Shown here one piece after another: positions 45,009 to 54,114 of a DNA stretch of 64,000 bases (its first letter is position 1; each line of letters begins with the position of its first letter). Position numbers and translations under genes: made by a program. The DNA lies in the NCBI GenBank assembly GCA_028817895.1, contig JAPPOQ010000043.1, forward strand, positions 62,001-126,000. Reading direction: 5' to 3'. This stretch comes from Ahrensia sp. Lineage in GTDB: Bacteria; Pseudomonadota; Alphaproteobacteria; Rhizobiales; Rhizobiaceae. The notes beneath the pieces were generated by a model. The model had not been told where the DNA came from. It did not search any database and saw nothing but the letters and a program-made list of their open reading frames with translations.

Positions 45009-45281
45009 GTGACAGAAGTCGTGCTGCTTGTTTCTTCGCTGGTGTTGGCCGATTTGCGCGACGGCGAGGGCCGTGACGCGACCGCGGTCCGACTCATGCA
45101 AGAAGCGCAGGACCGAAACGCGACGGTCAATCTGGCGACGGCCTTTCCCGACCCGGAGCGTAAAGGTGCCTCCTTTCTCACAATCAGGATCGGTGATGAT
45201 GCGGCCGCGTTTGTTGAGACCATATGCGATCTCGACGGCGTTTTGTCCTGTTATGTGAAGCCTCAAGTCGAGCTTCCCTGA
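45009..45281 (+). CDS. Small conserved-looking protein downstream of formate dehydrogenase
   Basis: A 90-residue protein with no signal peptide. The C-terminal part (SFLTIRIGDDAAAFVETICDLDGVLSCYVKP) has an alternating strand-helix-strand look reminiscent of ACT-like or ferredoxin-like small domains. It is not the FdsD delta subunit by eye. The GTG start has a GAGGTGGG element 8 nt upstream. It follows the alpha subunit gene by 95 nt on the same strand and precedes the protease gene. Function unknown. Confidence 0.6.
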   Translation: MTEVVLLVSSLVLADLRDGEGRDATAVRLMQEAQDRNATVNLATAFPDPERKGASFLTIRIGDDAAAFVETICDLDGVLSCYVKPQVELP

Positions 45282-45324
45282 CTTGCCGCGCGCCACCGGT
45301 CCTCCATAAGGAGAGGAGCGCATT

Positions 45325-47202
45325 ATGGCACGCAAAACGACTAAGATCACTTCAGAAGGCGGTGGTCAGCCGCAGCTGATCGCGCTGGCAAAGCCGCAAG
45401 CTGCGTTGAGGGCTGGCGCGGAAAACACGATCATTTCCATTGCCGGAGCATCAACCGATCCAACTCAAAAGGTGCTCGACAAGTACAAAGCTGTCTTGAA
45501 ACCGCTCTTCGGACCAACCGAGGAACGGGTTACCGCTTTGGTGGGCAGGCAGGCCGCGGAGGCATCCGCCCCGCTGGCCGAGCTATCGGGGTTTTACAAA
45601 GTTCAGGCGGAGGAAAAGGACCTCGAAAAGATACAGAAGGATCTGCTGGACGGTGGCTTGTTTGATGCCGCTTACATAAAACCTGGCACGGAAGACCCGG
45701 TGGAGATCAACACAATGACGGCGGTTGCCGATCCGGCTCCGTCATCGACGCCGGATTTCACCGCACGGCAGATCTATCTGAATGCCGCGCCGGAAGGCAT
45801 AAATGCGCGATGGGCGTGGCAACAGGCGGGGGGTCGCGGTCACGGCGTGCACATCATTGATATCGAAAACGCCTGGCGCTTTACCCATGAAGACTTGCTC
45901 GAAAAACAGGGCGGTTTGCTTGGGGGCGACGAATTCATCACGCCAACATCTGGAGATCATGGCACAGCTGTGCTGGGCGAGTATGGAGGCGACGTAAACG
46001 GTTTCGGCGTGACCGGCATTTCTCCCAATGCCATCACCAGCGCCGTTTCGCATCGCGGGCTTGGGTCGGCAGGCGCCATCAATCATGCTGCCACACGTCT
46101 GGTGGCGGGAGACGTCATGCTGCTGGAAATGCACAGGCCCGGACCGCGTCACAACTTTCAATGGCGCCAGGACCAAAAGGGCTACATCGCTGTTGAGTGG
46201 TGGCCAGATGATTATGCGGCGATCCTGAACGCAACGCGGCGCGGTATCATCGTCGTCGAAGCTGCCGGGAATGGTGCCGAAGACCTCGACGATGCGATAT
46301 ATGATACGCGCCCGTTGGGATTTCCGGCAGACTGGACCAATCCTTTCCGTCGCAACAATCGGGACTCCGGCGCCATTGTGGTCGGGGCGGGCGCACCGCC
46401 TCCCGGAACCCATGGTCGTGACCATGGGCCGGATCGGTCGCGATTGGGTTTCTCCAATTATGGCGCCCTTATCGATGCGCAAGGCTGGGGCAGGGAGGTC
46501 ACAACCTGCGGCTACGGAGACTTGCAGGGAGGAGACAATGCCGACCTTTGGTACACCGATCGCTTCTCTGGAACGTCAAGCGCATCGCCAATTGTGACTG
46601 GAGCCATTGCCTGCCTTCAGGGCATGGCGAAAGCACGGGGTCGTGCGGTGTTCAATCCGATGGAACTGCGCGAGGCGCTGAGAACCACCGGATCGCCGCA
46701 GCAGGATGCTCCGGGCCGACCCAGGACGCAGCGTATTGGCAATCGCCCGGATCTGCCGCCTCTTGCCCAGCATCTTTTCCCCGCCGGGGGCAACAAACGC
46801 GGCATTGCGTTCCGTCGTTCTGTTGAGCAGTGGCGACCACTGGAGATGCGCGCGTTCATCGACATTAGTCCCCAACTGACAGCGGCTCACACCACAGGGG
46901 TTTTGCAGGCAGCACTTGTTTCGGCCCAGTCTTTGAGTGTAGGCACGGCCGATCTCGATGAGTTGGGTATCCTGTTTCGCGTGTCCGCCTTGTCAGGACA
47001 GGCTGTTGAGATCGCCGGACCTGTCGGAGGCGATCGCTATCGCTACTGGGGAATCATCGCTGCAGACGGGCTGGGACGTCTTTTCGTCGATGAGGGCTTT
47101 TCGTCGACCGGCAGCGACAAGTGCGATCTGATCGCTGAAATCCAGGGTGTCGATCGTCGCTTCGTGTTTGACGATGCGCTGCAACGCTACCGCGAAGTCT
47201 GA
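45325..47202 (+). CDS. Subtilisin-like serine peptidase (S8), leaderless
   Basis: A 625-residue serine peptidase. Catalytic triad: Asp179 in HIIDIENAW, His212 in SGDHGTAVLG, Ser418 in SGTSSASPIV, plus the oxyanion Asn316 in EAAGNGAED. There is no signal peptide or membrane segment, so a cytoplasmic location or non-classical export is implied. The 150-residue N-terminal region is not a standard I9 propeptide, and a C-terminal domain of about 140 residues follows the catalytic core. A strong ribosome site (AAGGAGAGGAG) precedes the ATG. It may be in the formate dehydrogenase transcript, though no functional link is obvious. Confidence 0.88.
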   Translation: MARKTTKITSEGGGQPQLIALAKPQAALRAGAENTIISIAGASTDPTQKVLDKYKAVLKPLFGPTEERVTALVGRQAAEASAPLAELSGFYKVQAEEKDLEKIQKDLLDGGLFDAAYIKPGTEDPVEINTMTAVADPAPSSTPDFTARQIYLNAAPEGINARWAWQQAGGRGHGVHIIDIENAWRFTHEDLLEKQGGLLGGDEFITPTSGDHGTAVLGEYGGDVNGFGVTGISPNAITSAVSHRGLGSAGAINHAATRLVAGDVMLLEMHRPGPRHNFQWRQDQKGYIAVEWWPDDYAAILNATRRGIIVVEAAGNGAEDLDDAIYDTRPLGFPADWTNPFRRNNRDSGAIVVGAGAPPPGTHGRDHGPDRSRLGFSNYGALIDAQGWGREVTTCGYGDLQGGDNADLWYTDRFSGTSSASPIVTGAIACLQGMAKARGRAVFNPMELREALRTTGSPQQDAPGRPRTQRIGNRPDLPPLAQHLFPAGGNKRGIAFRRSVEQWRPLEMRAFIDISPQLTAAHTTGVLQAALVSAQSLSVGTADLDELGILFRVSALSGQAVEIAGPVGGDRYRYWGIIAADGLGRLFVDEGFSSTGSDKCDLIAEIQGVDRRFVFDDALQRYREV

Positions 47203-47218
47203 TATTGAAAACTGTTCA

Positions 47219-47253
47219 CTGCCCTGACGGGATGAGAAGTCTCGTCAGGGCAG
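47219..47253. terminator. Hairpin between convergent genes, probable bidirectional terminator
   Basis: A perfect 11-bp inverted repeat (CTGCCCTGACG / CGTCAGGGCAG) with a 13-nt loop lies between the stop of the S8 protease gene and the stop of the convergent oxidoreductase gene, whose last codons it includes. U-tracts on either side are short, so efficiency is uncertain. Confidence 0.55.
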
Positions 47254-48240
47254 CAGCAAAATTTTGCCACGATGCCCGCTCGCTTCCATCATGGCATGTG
47301 CCTTCGCGGCATCTGCTAGCGCGAAACGTTCATGTGTGACGGCTTTCAACTTTTCTTCCGCAAAGAGGGGCCAGACGTGTTGACGCAGATCGGCTGCAAT
47401 GGCGGCTTTGAAATCGCCGGGACGCGGGCGCAGGGTTGAACCCGTCAGGGTGATGCGTTTGAGCATGATGGGCAGCAGGTTCACCTCCACTTTGGACCCC
47501 TGCAGGAAGGCCAGCTGGACCAGCCGCGCGTCTGGCGCTGCGGCGACCAGGTTTTTCCCAACATAGTCTCCACCGATGAAGTCCAGGATCATTGCAGCGC
47601 CGCCCTGCTCAGTGACGATCTCCACGAAATCTTCTTTCCGATAGTTGATTGCGCGTTCGGCTCCCAGGTCTTTCACAAAGGCCGCATTTTCCGCGTTGGA
47701 AACAGTTGCGAAAACGCGAAGGCCAAGCGCGGCTCCCAACTGCACCGCTGTGGAACCGATGCCTCCCGCCCCGCCGTGGACAAGAAACAGGCCGCCGGGT
47801 TCGATGGTCTGCTGAAAGAAGCAATTGCTCCAGACGGTGAAGAAGGTTTCCGGCAATCCGGCGGCATCCGCTTCATCCACGCCAGCCGGTATGGGCAGAC
47901 AGTGATCCGCGGCGATGGCCACAAACTCTGCGTAGCCCCCACCCTTGGTGAGGCCGCAAACGCGATCTCCGATTTTCCATTGCGTCACGTTTGATCCCGT
48001 CGCCACCACTTCGCCGGAGATTTCAAGCCCCGGCAGATCAGATGCGCCCGGTGGCAGCGGGTAGAGGCCGTTGCGCTGCAGCACGTCGGGCATGTTGACC
48101 CCAGCGGCGGTTACTTTGACGAGCACTTCGTCGGCTTTGAGGTCGGGAAGATCGCGCTTGGCGGGCACAAGAACTTCGGGGCCGCCAAACTCCGATATCT
48201 CAACGACATTCATCTCGGTCGGAAGGGGCGTGTCGGTCAT
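47245..48240 (-). CDS. Zinc-independent quinone oxidoreductase, MDR family
   Basis: A 331-residue NAD(P)H-dependent medium-chain reductase of the PIG3/QorA kind. Signs are VKVTAAGVNMPDVLQRNGLYPLPPGA near residue 45, HGGAGGIGSTAVQLG as NADPH-binding motif, and NYRKEDFVE and LDFIGGDYVGKNL. No zinc-binding cysteines are seen. Such enzymes reduce quinones or enones; the substrate is unknown. It is upstream of no obvious partner and separated by 75 nt from the ferredoxin reductase gene. Confidence 0.88.
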   Translation of the reverse strand: MTDTPLPTEMNVVEISEFGGPEVLVPAKRDLPDLKADEVLVKVTAAGVNMPDVLQRNGLYPLPPGASDLPGLEISGEVVATGSNVTQWKIGDRVCGLTKGGGYAEFVAIAADHCLPIPAGVDEADAAGLPETFFTVWSNCFFQQTIEPGGLFLVHGGAGGIGSTAVQLGAALGLRVFATVSNAENAAFVKDLGAERAINYRKEDFVEIVTEQGGAAMILDFIGGDYVGKNLVAAAPDARLVQLAFLQGSKVEVNLLPIMLKRITLTGSTLRPRPGDFKAAIAADLRQHVWPLFAEEKLKAVTHERFALADAAKAHAMMEASGHRGKILLLP

Positions 48241-48315
48241 CAGGCTGCGAACTCCGAGAGGTGATACAGCCTGATCATAAAGACTTCGCGCTGAAGGGTC
48301 AGCGTGAAATTCGCT

Positions 48316-49134
48316 CTATCCCACAAAGGCCTTCTCAAGAACGAAATGCCCCGGCTTGGCGTTCGAGCCTTCTTGCAAACCTGCTGCTTCGCAGATCGCC
48401 TTCACATCCTTGTTCAGACCCATGGATCCGCAAATCATCACACGATCGTCCAGGCCCAGCGGCGGCAGATCGAGATCGCTGGCAAGTGTTCCGCTTTGGA
48501 TGAGATCGGTAATACGGCCCATATGTGAAGATGGCTGGCGCGTGGTTGTCGGGTAGTAGCGAAATTTGCCATCCGCTTCCTCGCCCACCAGCGGATCGCG
48601 CAAAATACGGGTGACAAGCTCTTCGCCATAGGCGAGCTCCGGCACAGTGCGGCAAGTGTGCGTCAGGATGACCTCGTCGAAGCGTTCATAGACATCCGGG
48701 TCACGCAACAGCGAAGCAAACGGGGCGACGCCGGTGCCGGTCGCGATCATGTAGAGGCGTTTGCCGGGCAGCAATGCGTCTGTCACCAGCGTGCCGGTGG
48801 GCTTGGGACGCACGATGATCTGGTCGCCGACCTGGATGTTTTGCAGCCGTGACGTCAACGGCCCGTTGGGCACTTTGATGGAGTAAAACTCGAGCTCCTC
48901 ATCCCAGCTGGGCGAAGCGATGGAATAAGCGCGCATGATCGGTTTTGCAGGTTTTCCGTCGCGCGGCTCGCCTTCAAGGCCAATCATCAAAAATTCACCC
49001 GAGCGGAAACGCAGCGAACGCGGGCGTGTCACCCGGAAGGAAAAGAGACGGTCTGTCCAGTGATGCACACTGGTGACTGTCTGTGCATCAGGGTTTGCAA
49101 TCGCCTCGACGGGGCTGGATCTAAGGTCTGACAT
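48316..49134 (-). CDS. fpr: Ferredoxin-NADP reductase
   Basis: A 272-residue FAD enzyme that exchanges electrons between NADPH and ferredoxin. FAD-binding RAYSIASP is present; the NADP-binding part has MIATGTGVAPFASLLRDP and the C-terminus ends AFVG after PGHFVLEK, a bacterial class II pattern. It lies 40 nt downstream of the DUF934 gene on the same strand, so it probably supplies electrons to the sulfite reductase of this operon. No truncation. Confidence 0.93.
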   Translation of the reverse strand: MSDLRSSPVEAIANPDAQTVTSVHHWTDRLFSFRVTRPRSLRFRSGEFLMIGLEGEPRDGKPAKPIMRAYSIASPSWDEELEFYSIKVPNGPLTSRLQNIQVGDQIIVRPKPTGTLVTDALLPGKRLYMIATGTGVAPFASLLRDPDVYERFDEVILTHTCRTVPELAYGEELVTRILRDPLVGEEADGKFRYYPTTTRQPSSHMGRITDLIQSGTLASDLDLPPLGLDDRVMICGSMGLNKDVKAICEAAGLQEGSNAKPGHFVLEKAFVG

Positions 49135-49174
49135 GATGTCGCCTCGTGTGGTGTCAACTGATGAGTGGTTGGAA

Positions 49175-49600
49175 TCAGGCAGCGCGCTTCACGCCGGCCT
49201 GCAAGCGCTCCAAATACCCGCCCTGAATGCGACCATAGGCGTCTGACCATTGGTGCTCCGGTTGGCGGGCTGCGAGTTCGTCGCTGATTTCGACATCATC
49301 AAACCCGCTGCGCAAAGCGAGTGGATACTGATCAGCCAAAACGTGCCCAAAGGCGCGTAGATGGCCGCGATAGCCCGCCTTGCGGAGGGCCTGCGCGATG
49401 GAAAAGCCACGACCATCCGCCGATGACGGAAAATGGATGCGCAGTGCCGGTGCCCACCGGACCCGGTGCCAGATTTCTACTGGATCGACATCGGAGCTCA
49501 GATCGAGTGCAGCATCTGTCTTGCCATCTTCCAGCGTTTTGAAGGACAGTGCGAGCGGATCATGATCGAGAAAGCGACCGTTTTTGACAATCGTGGTCAT
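49175..49600 (-). CDS. DUF934 protein of sulfite reductase operon
   Basis: A 141-residue protein of the DUF934 family, regularly encoded next to proteobacterial CysI-type reductases and thought to be an assembly or redox-partner factor. Family blocks are VWIRWAPALRIHFPSSADGRGFS-like, ALRKAGYRGHLRAFGHVLADQ and the C-terminal GGYLERLQAGVKRAA. It follows cysI by 9 nt. Confidence 0.9.
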   Translation of the reverse strand: MTTIVKNGRFLDHDPLALSFKTLEDGKTDAALDLSSDVDPVEIWHRVRWAPALRIHFPSSADGRGFSIAQALRKAGYRGHLRAFGHVLADQYPLALRSGFDDVEISDELAARQPEHQWSDAYGRIQGGYLERLQAGVKRAA

Positions 49601-49609
49601 GGCACTGTC

Positions 49610-51280
49610 CTATGCAGCTTCTTGTTCTGTGGTCTGCGGGTAGAGGGCAGCCTTGAATGGGCCTGTTCCCAAGCGTCGATAGGTTTGCAGAAATGTCTCG
49701 TCGCGACTTTGACGTAGATCAAGATAGGTGTTGATCAGCCTCTCCAGAGCCGGGATCAGGTCTTCAGCAGAGAAGCCGGGTCCAGCCCTTTCGCCGAGAC
49801 TCATAGTCTCGGTGCCATCTCCGCCCAGAGTGATTTGGTAATTTTCAACACCGGCACGGTCCAGACCGAGAATGCCGATATGGCCAACATGGTGGTGACC
49901 GCAGGCATTGATGCAGCCGGAGATCTTGATCTTCAGCGGACCGATATCGTTTTCGAGCTTCAACTCATCAAAGCGTGTCGAGATTTCCTGCGCGATGGGA
50001 ATGGAACGTGCCGTCGCCAGCGCGCAATAATCCATACCGGGGCAGGCGATGATATCGGAAATCAGCCCGACATTTGCCGTCGCCAATCCTGCCTCGCGCA
50101 AAGCGGCATAGACGGCTGGAATGTCTGCCTTGGCGACATGCGGCAGAATGAGGTTCTGCTCGTGGCTGACGCGGATTTCATCATGCCCATAGCGTTGGGC
50201 GACGTCTGCCACGACGCGCATTTGATCTGATGTTGCATCACCCGGCGTGCCACCGATCGGCTTCAGCGAGATCGTGACGATGCCGTAGTCCGGGTTTGTG
50301 TGGTTGGCGACATTGGTTTCGGTAAACGAACGAAAGGCCGGATTGGCCGCAATCAGCCCTTCAAAACTGCCAGTTCCACGCGGTGGTAGATCGGGCTTTC
50401 GGAAATAGCGCGCAATGTCCGCCACCAACTCATCTGATGGTGTCTGAAATTGTGGGCGGATTCTCGCAAAGGCCGCTTCAACCTGCTCACGGATGATGGC
50501 CAGCCCTTCCTCGTGCAGAAGGATCTTGATGCGTGCCTTATATTTGTTGTCGCGCCGTCCGTGCAGGTTGTATATGTGCAGAATGGCCTCGAGATAGGGC
50601 AGAAGATCAGCCTTGGGCAGAAACTCCCGCATCGTCTTGCCGATAAAGGGCGACCGTCCCAGCCCACCACCGACAATCACCTCGAAACCGGGCTCGCCGC
50701 TTTCATTTCGGATCATGCGCAGACCGATATCATGCGCTTTCACAACCGCGCGGTCATTGGGCGACCCGGTCACCGCGATCTTGAACTTGCGCGGCAGGGA
50801 CTGAAATTCCGGATGATCGGTTGACCATTGGCGTAGCAATTCGGCCACCAGACGCGGATCTTCGATCTCATCATCGGCGGCGCCGGCAAAATGATCTGCC
50901 GTCACATTGCGGATCGTGTTGCCAGAAGTTTGGATGGCGTGCATGCCGACATCGGCGAGCGCATCGAGAATGTCCGGCACATCGTTCAGTTTTGGCCAGT
51001 TGAACTGAATGTTCTGGCGCGTGGTGAAGTGGCCGTAGCCTTTGTCCCAGCGGTCCGCGATCATGGCCAGCTGTCGCATCTTGGCGCTATCGAGCGAACC
51101 ATACGGAATGGCAACCCGCAACATATAGGCATGCAGTTGCAGATAGAGACCGTTCATCAGACGAAGCGGCTTGAACTCGTCCTCGATCAATGACCCATCG
51201 AGCCTTTTAGCGACCTGCCCGCGAAACTGCGCGACGCGATTGCGCACAAAGTCTTCGTCAAATTGCGAATACAGATACAT
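49610..51280 (-). CDS. cysI: Sulfite (nitrite/sulfite) reductase hemoprotein
   Basis: A 556-residue siroheme/[4Fe-4S] reductase that takes sulfite to sulfide. The coupled-cofactor cysteines are in ACPGMDYCALATA (Cys-x5-Cys) and SGCINACGHHHVG (Cys-x3-Cys). Ferredoxin-type length and the local presence of a ferredoxin-NADP reductase gene point to ferredoxin as donor rather than NADPH directly. cysG upstream provides siroheme, and DUF934 is downstream. Assignment as sulfite rather than nitrite reductase follows the operon context. Confidence 0.93.
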   Translation of the reverse strand: MYLYSQFDEDFVRNRVAQFRGQVAKRLDGSLIEDEFKPLRLMNGLYLQLHAYMLRVAIPYGSLDSAKMRQLAMIADRWDKGYGHFTTRQNIQFNWPKLNDVPDILDALADVGMHAIQTSGNTIRNVTADHFAGAADDEIEDPRLVAELLRQWSTDHPEFQSLPRKFKIAVTGSPNDRAVVKAHDIGLRMIRNESGEPGFEVIVGGGLGRSPFIGKTMREFLPKADLLPYLEAILHIYNLHGRRDNKYKARIKILLHEEGLAIIREQVEAAFARIRPQFQTPSDELVADIARYFRKPDLPPRGTGSFEGLIAANPAFRSFTETNVANHTNPDYGIVTISLKPIGGTPGDATSDQMRVVADVAQRYGHDEIRVSHEQNLILPHVAKADIPAVYAALREAGLATANVGLISDIIACPGMDYCALATARSIPIAQEISTRFDELKLENDIGPLKIKISGCINACGHHHVGHIGILGLDRAGVENYQITLGGDGTETMSLGERAGPGFSAEDLIPALERLINTYLDLRQSRDETFLQTYRRLGTGPFKAALYPQTTEQEAA

Positions 51281-51285
51281 GGGTT

Positions 51286-51591
51286 TCAGGCTCCTGCAGC
51301 TTGTTTGCCGTGGAAATAGTTGGATGGGCCGCGCGTGCGGAACGCCTCGCGAAAATGCGCTGGAGCGGCATTGCCATTTGCATCGATGGCGGCGGCAGCG
51401 AGGTAAGGACCAACGACCTTGTCCTGTTGCTTGGAAGCAGCGTTCAGAAGCGCTTGCGCAGCCTCTTCATGCGATGCCACGGCTGCGTCTGCGATGTCGC
51501 GTGACCAGTCCTGCCGCGCGGTGAACCAGACGGCGTCACCTTCAAGGAGATGATTGGCCGTCACGACCTGATGATTTGCCTTGCGCGTCAA
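51286..51591 (-). CDS. DUF2849 protein of sulfite reductase operon
   Basis: A 101-residue protein of the DUF2849 family, found in alphaproteobacterial cys operons between cysG and cysI. The start was set at the TTG that gives MTRKANHQVVTANHLLEGDAVWF, which matches the family N-terminus and begins 4 nt after the cysG stop. An ATG 12 codons upstream overlaps cysG. Function not known. Confidence 0.88.
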   Translation of the reverse strand: MTRKANHQVVTANHLLEGDAVWFTARQDWSRDIADAAVASHEEAAQALLNAASKQQDKVVGPYLAAAAIDANGNAAPAHFREAFRTRGPSNYFHGKQAAGA

Positions 51592-51595
51592 GATG

Positions 51596-53005
51596 TCAGC
51601 CCTCCGTTCCGGTTGCCTGATGGGCAAGGTGATCCAGCGGAACGGCCTCCAGCTTGCGCGGTATCAGGCCAAGAAACAGGATCGCCGGGCCGGTGATGTC
51701 GGCAGCGCGCATATCCTCGATCAGCTGGCCGAGGGATGTTGAGACGACGCGCTGGTCGATGCGGGAAGCGTTTTCGACGATCGTCACCGGCGTTGAGGCG
51801 TTCGCGCCATGCATGAGCAGGCGACCGGACAGGAAGGTCGCTGCCTTCACGCCCATATAGATGGCCGCCGTGCTTCCATTCTGTGCCAATGACGCCCAGT
51901 CATGCTCGGCAAAACCGTCGACGTCGCGGCCCGTGATCAGGCGCAGTGAGGAGTTGCGCCCGCGACGGGTCAGCGATGTTCCGATTGCAGCTGCGGCGGC
52001 GGAAGCGGAGGTGACGCCGGGCACGATTTCCCAGGCAATGTCAGCTTCGTCCAAGACGTCGAGTTCTTCATCAAGACGCCCATAGATTGTCGGATCACCA
52101 GACTTCAGTCGTGCCACACGTTTGCCCCGACGCGCATGCTTAACCATCACCGCGTTGATGTCGTCCTGCTTCCAGCTTGGCCCGTAGCCCTTCTTGCCCA
52201 CCTCGATCACGGTGGCCTCGCGCCGCGCCAGTTCGAGAATCTGCGGCGTGACCAGCCGGTCATGCAACACGACATCGGCCTCATGCAGCTTGCGCCGTGC
52301 CTTCAAGGTCAGCAGATCGGGGTCACCGGGGCCGGTGCCAATCAGCGCAACTTCACCGGTCGCTTCATCGCGGCTGTTTGTCTTTGTGTAGAGGTCCTGC
52401 AGCGCAGATTGCACCCTGGTCTCGCCGCCTTCGGCCAGAGCCTTGGGTCCTTCAGTGGAGAAAAATCGTGACCAGAAGTCACGGCGCATGCGCGGTGAAT
52501 CAAGTTGCGCCGCGATGGGCCGGAATGCGTTGCCGAGCCTGGCGAGCGTTCCGGTGGCGGGCGGCAGTGACTCCTCGATTTCGGCTTTGATCTTGCGGGC
52601 CAGAACGGGTGCGGTTCCTTCAGTGCCTATCGCGATGGTCACGGGATCACGATCAACAATGGCCGGCGTAAGAAATTCACTCGATTCCAAGTCGTCGACG
52701 ATATTCGTCAGGGCGCCAGCGCGCTTACCGATAGCGACAGCTCGGGCATCTTCTGCCGCATCATCATTGGCGCCATAGACCAACCGCGCGCCTTCGGCAT
52801 CGCCTTCCTCAATAGCGCGTTCTAAGAGGACGAGGCGACCATCATCGTGCCAGGCTCTCACGCGCGGGCTCGGGTTTCTGCCAAAGACCCGAATTCGGGC
52901 TGTGGTCTTCAAAAGCAGCGCAATCTTCGCAGCTGCATGGTCGCCTGCGCCGGAAAAGATGACCGTCTGATCTTCCACACGAATGAATGCCGGATAGAAG
53001 CGCAT
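51596..53005 (-). CDS. cysG: Siroheme synthase
   Basis: A 469-residue bifunctional protein. The N-terminal half is the precorrin-2 dehydrogenase/ferrochelatase part (YGANDDAAEDARAV, TNIVDDLESSEF; a Rossmann-like IFSGAGDHAAAKIALL). The C-terminal half is uroporphyrinogen III methyltransferase with GTGPGDPDLLTLKARR, HDRLV and LKSGDPTIYGR. It makes the siroheme needed by cysI. First gene of the minus-strand operon, divergent from the CoxS-fusion gene. Confidence 0.94.
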   Translation of the reverse strand: MRFYPAFIRVEDQTVIFSGAGDHAAAKIALLLKTTARIRVFGRNPSPRVRAWHDDGRLVLLERAIEEGDAEGARLVYGANDDAAEDARAVAIGKRAGALTNIVDDLESSEFLTPAIVDRDPVTIAIGTEGTAPVLARKIKAEIEESLPPATGTLARLGNAFRPIAAQLDSPRMRRDFWSRFFSTEGPKALAEGGETRVQSALQDLYTKTNSRDEATGEVALIGTGPGDPDLLTLKARRKLHEADVVLHDRLVTPQILELARREATVIEVGKKGYGPSWKQDDINAVMVKHARRGKRVARLKSGDPTIYGRLDEELDVLDEADIAWEIVPGVTSASAAAAAIGTSLTRRGRNSSLRLITGRDVDGFAEHDWASLAQNGSTAAIYMGVKAATFLSGRLLMHGANASTPVTIVENASRIDQRVVSTSLGQLIEDMRAADITGPAILFLGLIPRKLEAVPLDHLAHQATGTEG

Positions 53006-53286
53006 GTCAGCGTCCTCATCGAAACAAGATTATTTCAATATAGGACGATTTATGCGTCACAAGCAGAATGCATTTTGCCAATTTGCGATATATTGTAAAA
53101 ATTTATTGTGCGATTTGCCTCATGGTCTGAAATGAAGGCAGCCCAGATAACAGATTTGTTCGGCTGACGAAATCGCGCTTTTGTTTTGCGACCATCTTGC
53201 AAACGTGACGTCTTGCCCGTTGAATGCGCCGAAACGTCGCGGACAATGTAACAAAGGTGCGACAGTCGAAGCGTTTGGAGGTGGGT
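53006..53286. promoter_or_regulatory. Divergent AT-rich control region between cysG and CoxS-fusion genes
   Basis: The 281-nt gap is markedly more AT-rich than its neighbours near 53025-53110. It should hold promoters for both directions. I see no clear sigma-70 hexamers or known operator that can be named. A GGAGGT ribosome site for the plus-strand gene is at the right end. Confidence 0.45.
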
Positions 53287-54108
53287 ATGGGAATTTTGAG
53301 CAAGCTGAAGGCTCTGTTTGGTGGAAGTGCGGAGCAGGCGGTGCAAAGCGCGGAAAAGGTGACCCAAGAGGTCAAGCAGACTGTCGATAGCGCCATCGAA
53401 AAGGGAACGGCTGCTGCGCACGATGCTGTCAACACGATGGAAGAGATGGCGACACATGCCAGCGGTGCGGCCTCCGGTATCGTGAAGGAGGCTTCCGACA
53501 CGGCGCGTGAGTGGACCGATGCCGCGTCGAACGCAGCAACTGCTGCATCCGCCCGCCTTGCAACCGCCGGCGTCCGCGCAATTCATGGTGCGACGTCTTC
53601 GCAACCCACGGGCAGCACCACAAAAGTGTCGATCACCATCAATGGCCGCAAGACATCCGCGGAAGTCGAAGATCGTATGCTGCTGTCGAGCTTTATTCGC
53701 GAGAAGCGCAATCTGACAGGCACACATATCGGCTGTGATACATCGCAATGTGGCACCTGCGTCGTGCATGTTAACGGCAAGGCCGTGAAGTCCTGCACAA
53801 TGCTGGCCGTGCAGGCCTCCGGTTCCGAGATCACAACAATTGAAGGCTTGTCCAGCGGCGGAGAGTTGCACCCGATGCAGGCGGCGTTTCGGGACAATCA
53901 CGGCCTGCAATGCGGCTTCTGCACGCCGGGCATGATCATGACCGCGGTCGACATCGTCAATCGCGAAGGCGCCGATGTCGATGAGAAGACGATCCGCGAA
54001 CAGCTTGAGGGTAACATCTGCCGCTGCACGGGCTACCACAACATCGTCAAATCAATCGCCGCCGGTGCCAGGGAGATGGGCGAGAGCGCCAAACAGACGG
54101 CTGAGTAG
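53287..54108 (+). CDS. Hendecad-helix/CoxS-like [2Fe-2S] fusion protein
   Basis: A 273-residue protein. Residues from about 15 to 95 form an amphipathic helix with an 11-residue period (hydrophobic or small residues at unit positions 1, 4, 8 and 11), similar to LEA or apolipoprotein repeats. From about residue 112 the rest is a complete CoxS-like [2Fe-2S] subunit, with all eight cluster cysteines, roughly 85 percent identical by eye to the coxS product encoded 18 kb away. No CoxL or CoxM gene is adjacent. The ATG after GGAGGT gives the first amphipathic segment [13 protein letters not shown]. Function not known. Confidence 0.9.
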   Translation: MGILSKLKALFGGSAEQAVQSAEKVTQEVKQTVDSAIEKGTAAAHDAVNTMEEMATHASGAASGIVKEASDTAREWTDAASNAATAASARLATAGVRAIHGATSSQPTGSTTKVSITINGRKTSAEVEDRMLLSSFIREKRNLTGTHIGCDTSQCGTCVVHVNGKAVKSCTMLAVQASGSEITTIEGLSSGGELHPMQAAFRDNHGLQCGFCTPGMIMTAVDIVNREGADVDEKTIREQLEGNICRCTGYHNIVKSIAAGAREMGESAKQTAE

Positions 54109-54114
54109 ACGCGC

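Noticed and set aside
53050-54039. A 329-codon open frame on the minus strand
   Set aside because: It is antisense to the CoxS-fusion gene. A similar antisense frame exists opposite the other coxS (34836-35318). Both arise from codon bias of the conserved plus-strand gene.
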